Shown: piece after piece, positions 61,789 through 64,000 of the stretch
How positions within the stretch are numbered: position 1 is the stretch's first letter
How the letters are laid out: every line of letters begins with the position of its first letter
NCBI RefSeq assembly: GCF_005239135.1
Contig: NZ_QKNX01000006.1
Span: 1 to 64,000, forward strand
Direction: 5' to 3'
DNA: 64,000 nucleotides
From: Natronomonas salsuginis
Lineage (GTDB): Archaea > Halobacteriota > Halobacteria > Halobacteriales > Haloarculaceae
Translations under genes and position numbers: made by a program
The notes under the pieces: model-generated
The model's database searches: none
Told to the model about the DNA's origin: nothing
What the model saw: only the letters and a program-made list of their open reading frames with translations

Positions 61789-62775
61789 ATGAGCGATACC
61801 GAGCCGATCGCGATCGAGGATCCGGACGCGGTCGCGGCAGCCGCTGGGACGGCGATCGAGCAGTGTCTGGCGGTCTCAGCCGGCGAAACGTGCGTCATCG
61901 TCACCGACGACAAACGCCGGCCGATCGGGGAGGCCCTCTATGTGGCCGCCCTCGACGCCACCGACGACGCCGTGATCGTCCGGTATCCGCCGGGCCCCCA
62001 ACACGGCGCCGAACCGCCCGAACCGGTTGCGGCGGCGATCCGCGAGGCCGACGCCTTTCTCGCCCCAACGACGAAGAGCATCAGCCACACTCGAGCGCGC
62101 TCGAACGCGACGGCCGAGGGCGCTCGCGGCGCGACGCTGCCCGGGATCACCGAGGAGGTGTTCACCGTCGGCCTCGACGCCGATTACGATGCGATCGCCG
62201 CCGAGTGCGACGCGATGCTCGACCGCGTCGAGGGGGCCGACGAGATCCGCGTCACATCCCCGCAGGGGACCGACATCACCTTCGAGGTGGGCGAGCGCCC
62301 CTGGAACGAGGACACGGGCATCGTCCACGAGCCCGGCTCCTTCTCGAACCTGCCCGCCGGCGAGGTGTTCGTCAGCCCCGAGTCCGCGACGGGGACGTAC
62401 GTCGTCGACGGGACGATCCGTCCGCACGGCCTGCTCGCCGAGGGGCAAACGGTCACGATCGATGTCGAGGACGGCTATCTCACGCACATCTCTGACGAGG
62501 CGATCCGCGCCGACGCCGAGGCGGCCGCCGAACAGGTCGGGGACGCGGCGTACAACCTGGCGGAGCTCGGCATCGGGACGAACCTTGGCGTCACCGAACT
62601 CGTCGGAAGCGTTCTGTTGGACGAGAAGGCCGCGGGGACGGTCCATATCGCCTTCGGCGACGACGCGGGCATCGGCGGCGACACCGACGCGCCGATCCAC
62701 ATGGATGGCATTCTCCGAGAGCCGACGGTGTACGTCGACGGCGAGGCGATCGAGCTGCCATCACCCGCGACCTGA
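61789..62775 (+). CDS. M29-related aminopeptidase (paralogue)
   Basis: A 328-residue protein with the same late elements as the M29 enzyme at 58191: [40 protein letters not shown] and [17 protein letters not shown], then [20 protein letters not shown]. The metal-binding Glu/His set therefore appears kept. The N-terminal half differs. Start at ATG 61789, divergent from gap. Confidence 0.85.
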   Translation: MSDTEPIAIEDPDAVAAAAGTAIEQCLAVSAGETCVIVTDDKRRPIGEALYVAALDATDDAVIVRYPPGPQHGAEPPEPVAAAIREADAFLAPTTKSISHTRARSNATAEGARGATLPGITEEVFTVGLDADYDAIAAECDAMLDRVEGADEIRVTSPQGTDITFEVGERPWNEDTGIVHEPGSFSNLPAGEVFVSPESATGTYVVDGTIRPHGLLAEGQTVTIDVEDGYLTHISDEAIRADAEAAAEQVGDAAYNLAELGIGTNLGVTELVGSVLLDEKAAGTVHIAFGDDAGIGGDTDAPIHMDGILREPTVYVDGEAIELPSPAT

Positions 62776-62835
62776 CGCGGGCTTTCTGCACCCCAGAGCC
62801 ACGGCCTTATACGGCTGGACGGTCAACTCCGCTCA

Positions 62836-63486
62836 ATGAGTCATCAGCGCGTCGCGGTCCGATGTCCGTCCTGCTCTCCCGCCGAGGAGACCGTCCACGA
62901 GGTACTGAACCGCGGGGGCGGCGTCACCGTCAGGTGCAGCGAGTGCGGGCAGGTCCACAAGACGGCGCTCGAGGCGGAGGCGACCGTCGACCGCCGCGTC
63001 ATCGTCTCGCAGGGCGACGAGTCGATCAGCGCTCGGGTCGACATCCCACCGGCGGAACGACTCGTCGTCGGCGACGAGTTCCTCGTCGAGACCGACGAGG
63101 CCATCCTGACTGCACGGATCACCTCGCTCGAGAAATCCGACGGCTCCCGGGGCGACGGGGCCGACGCGGCGGACGTCGAGACGATCTGGGCCCGCGCCGT
63201 CGGCAACGTCACGGTCAACCTGACGCTGCACCCCAAAGAAGGGACGCACGACGAGTCCAGAAGCGTCCGCATCCAAGTACCCGGCGACGAGGAGTTCGTC
63301 ATCGGCCGCACCCACGAGTACGGCGGCGAGGAGTTCAGCGTCGAGCGCATCCTCGTCCGCGAGGACGCGACCGACTACGAGCGCACGGACTTCGACTTCG
63401 CCGGCGATTCCGTGCTCGCAAAGGACATCAAACGGATCTACGCGCGAGATGAGGACGCCCGAACCCGCGCGTGGTCGGGCTGGTGA
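62836..63486 (+). CDS. HVO_0476-type zinc-finger protein
   Basis: A 216-residue haloarchaeal protein with an N-terminal zinc ribbon (VAVRCPSCSPAEETVHEVLN, VTVRCSECGQVHK) followed by beta-rich domains (ERLVVGDEFLVETDEAILTA; SVRIQVPGDEEFVIGRTHEY). Conserved in many haloarchaea next to pcm, as here; function unknown. The family name is from memory. Confidence 0.82.
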   Translation: MSHQRVAVRCPSCSPAEETVHEVLNRGGGVTVRCSECGQVHKTALEAEATVDRRVIVSQGDESISARVDIPPAERLVVGDEFLVETDEAILTARITSLEKSDGSRGDGADAADVETIWARAVGNVTVNLTLHPKEGTHDESRSVRIQVPGDEEFVIGRTHEYGGEEFSVERILVREDATDYERTDFDFAGDSVLAKDIKRIYARDEDARTRAWSGW

Positions 63487-63503
63487 GTTCGGGGTGATCG
63501 AGC

Positions 63504-64000
63504 GTGTTCCGGCGTGACTCAGGCGTCGACTTCGAGGCGGCCCGCCAACGGATGGTCGATTCGCTCGTCGCGTCCGGGCGCATTGAGCGGCAGGCGACGG
63601 CGGACGCCCTCCGGGCGGTTCCGCGACACGAGTTCGTCCCCGAGTCGCGTCGCGCCGCGGCCTACCGCGACCGACCGCTGCCGATCGGCGCGGGACAGAC
63701 GATCTCCGCGCCGCACATGGTCGCGATTATGTGCGACATCCTCGCACCCGATCCCGGCGACGAGATCCTCGAGATCGGCACCGGCTGCGGCTATCACGCC
63801 GCGGTGACCGCCGAACTCGTCGGCGCAGAGCACGTCTACACCGTCGAGTACGTCGACTCGCTCGCGGCCGACGCCGAGCGCCGTCTCGACAGGCTCGGCT
63901 ACGGCGACGTCGCCGTCCGCGTCGGCGACGGTTGGGAGGGGTGGCCCGAACACGCCCCCTACGACGGCGCGTATCTCACCTGCGCCGCGCCGGAGCCCCC
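63504..64000 (+). CDS. pcm: Protein-L-isoaspartate O-methyltransferase (3' truncated by window)
   Basis: A SAM-dependent repair methyltransferase for isoaspartyl residues; the first about 165 residues are present. PLPIGAGQTISAPHMVAIMC (substrate-site region) and motif I LEIGTGCGYHAAVTAEL are clear, then DVAVRVGDGWEGWPEHAPYD. Start GTG 63504, 17 bases after the HVO_0476-type gene. Confidence 0.93.
   Translation, partial: MFRRDSGVDFEAARQRMVDSLVASGRIERQATADALRAVPRHEFVPESRRAAAYRDRPLPIGAGQTISAPHMVAIMCDILAPDPGDEILEIGTGCGYHAAVTAELVGAEHVYTVEYVDSLAADAERRLDRLGYGDVAVRVGDGWEGWPEHAPYDGAYLTCAAPEP

Overview
The window is chromosomal DNA of an extreme halophile (archaeal class Halobacteria). The signs are high GC content, acidic Asp/Glu-rich proteins, many leaderless genes with a TATA box about 25-32 bases before the start codon, an A-type ATP synthase, archaeal PCNA, thermosome and type II GAPDH, and a set of haloarchaea-restricted small zinc and winged-helix proteins. 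Genus cannot be fixed from the sequence alone. About 65 protein genes are supported, plus one tRNA-Ser(GGA), RNase P RNA, two clear pseudogenes, one candidate small RNA and a few repeats.

Layout. 1-6.9 kb: 2-oxoacid dehydrogenase E1-beta (partial) and E2, the sliding clamp, a SLOG protein, a flavin oxidoreductase, an MBL hydrolase and purB. 6.9-14 kb: a deacetylase-like protein, aspartate kinase, lipoyl synthase, a Ski2/Hel308-like helicase, RidA and tRNA-Ser with a duplicated 3' end. 14.4-17 kb: an SCO/SafE copper pair and a TnpB relic. 17-24 kb: thermosome and many small haloarchaeal genes, ending in an AT-rich patch (about 23.4-24.1 kb). 24-34 kb: the A-ATPase genes H-I / K-E-C-F-A-B, with D separated by an opposite-strand enoyl-CoA hydratase. 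34-35.4 kb: rpl39e-rpl31e-eif6 preceded by tandem 67-base hairpin repeats.

35.4-45.1 kb is the most distinctive block. Two complete NosD-NosF-NosY modules lie in tandem with two NosL-type lipoproteins and nearby regulators, but no NosZ nitrous oxide reductase gene is visible. Both NosD proteins carry an extra N-terminal NosL-like region, and one NosL has lost the usual cysteines. This looks like duplicated, remodelled copper or periplasmic maturation machinery of uncertain client.

45.2-64 kb: 2-oxoacid:ferredoxin oxidoreductase KorAB with a divergent FNR-like reductase, methylmalonyl-CoA epimerase and mutase, a GGGP synthase-like lipid enzyme, topoisomerase I, GatB, a CBS protein, an MBL protein, RNase P RNA, two related M29-type aminopeptidases on either side of a decayed histidine kinase, Hsp20 and type II GAPDH, an HVO_0476-type zinc protein, and the start of a protein-isoaspartate methyltransferase cut by the window edge.

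Functional links. E1/E2 and LipA share lipoate chemistry. KorAB, enoyl-CoA hydratase and the methylmalonyl-CoA genes belong to acyl-CoA metabolism. The SCO/SafE and Nos blocks both point to copper handling at the membrane. All family calls are from reading the sequence; no database search was possible.
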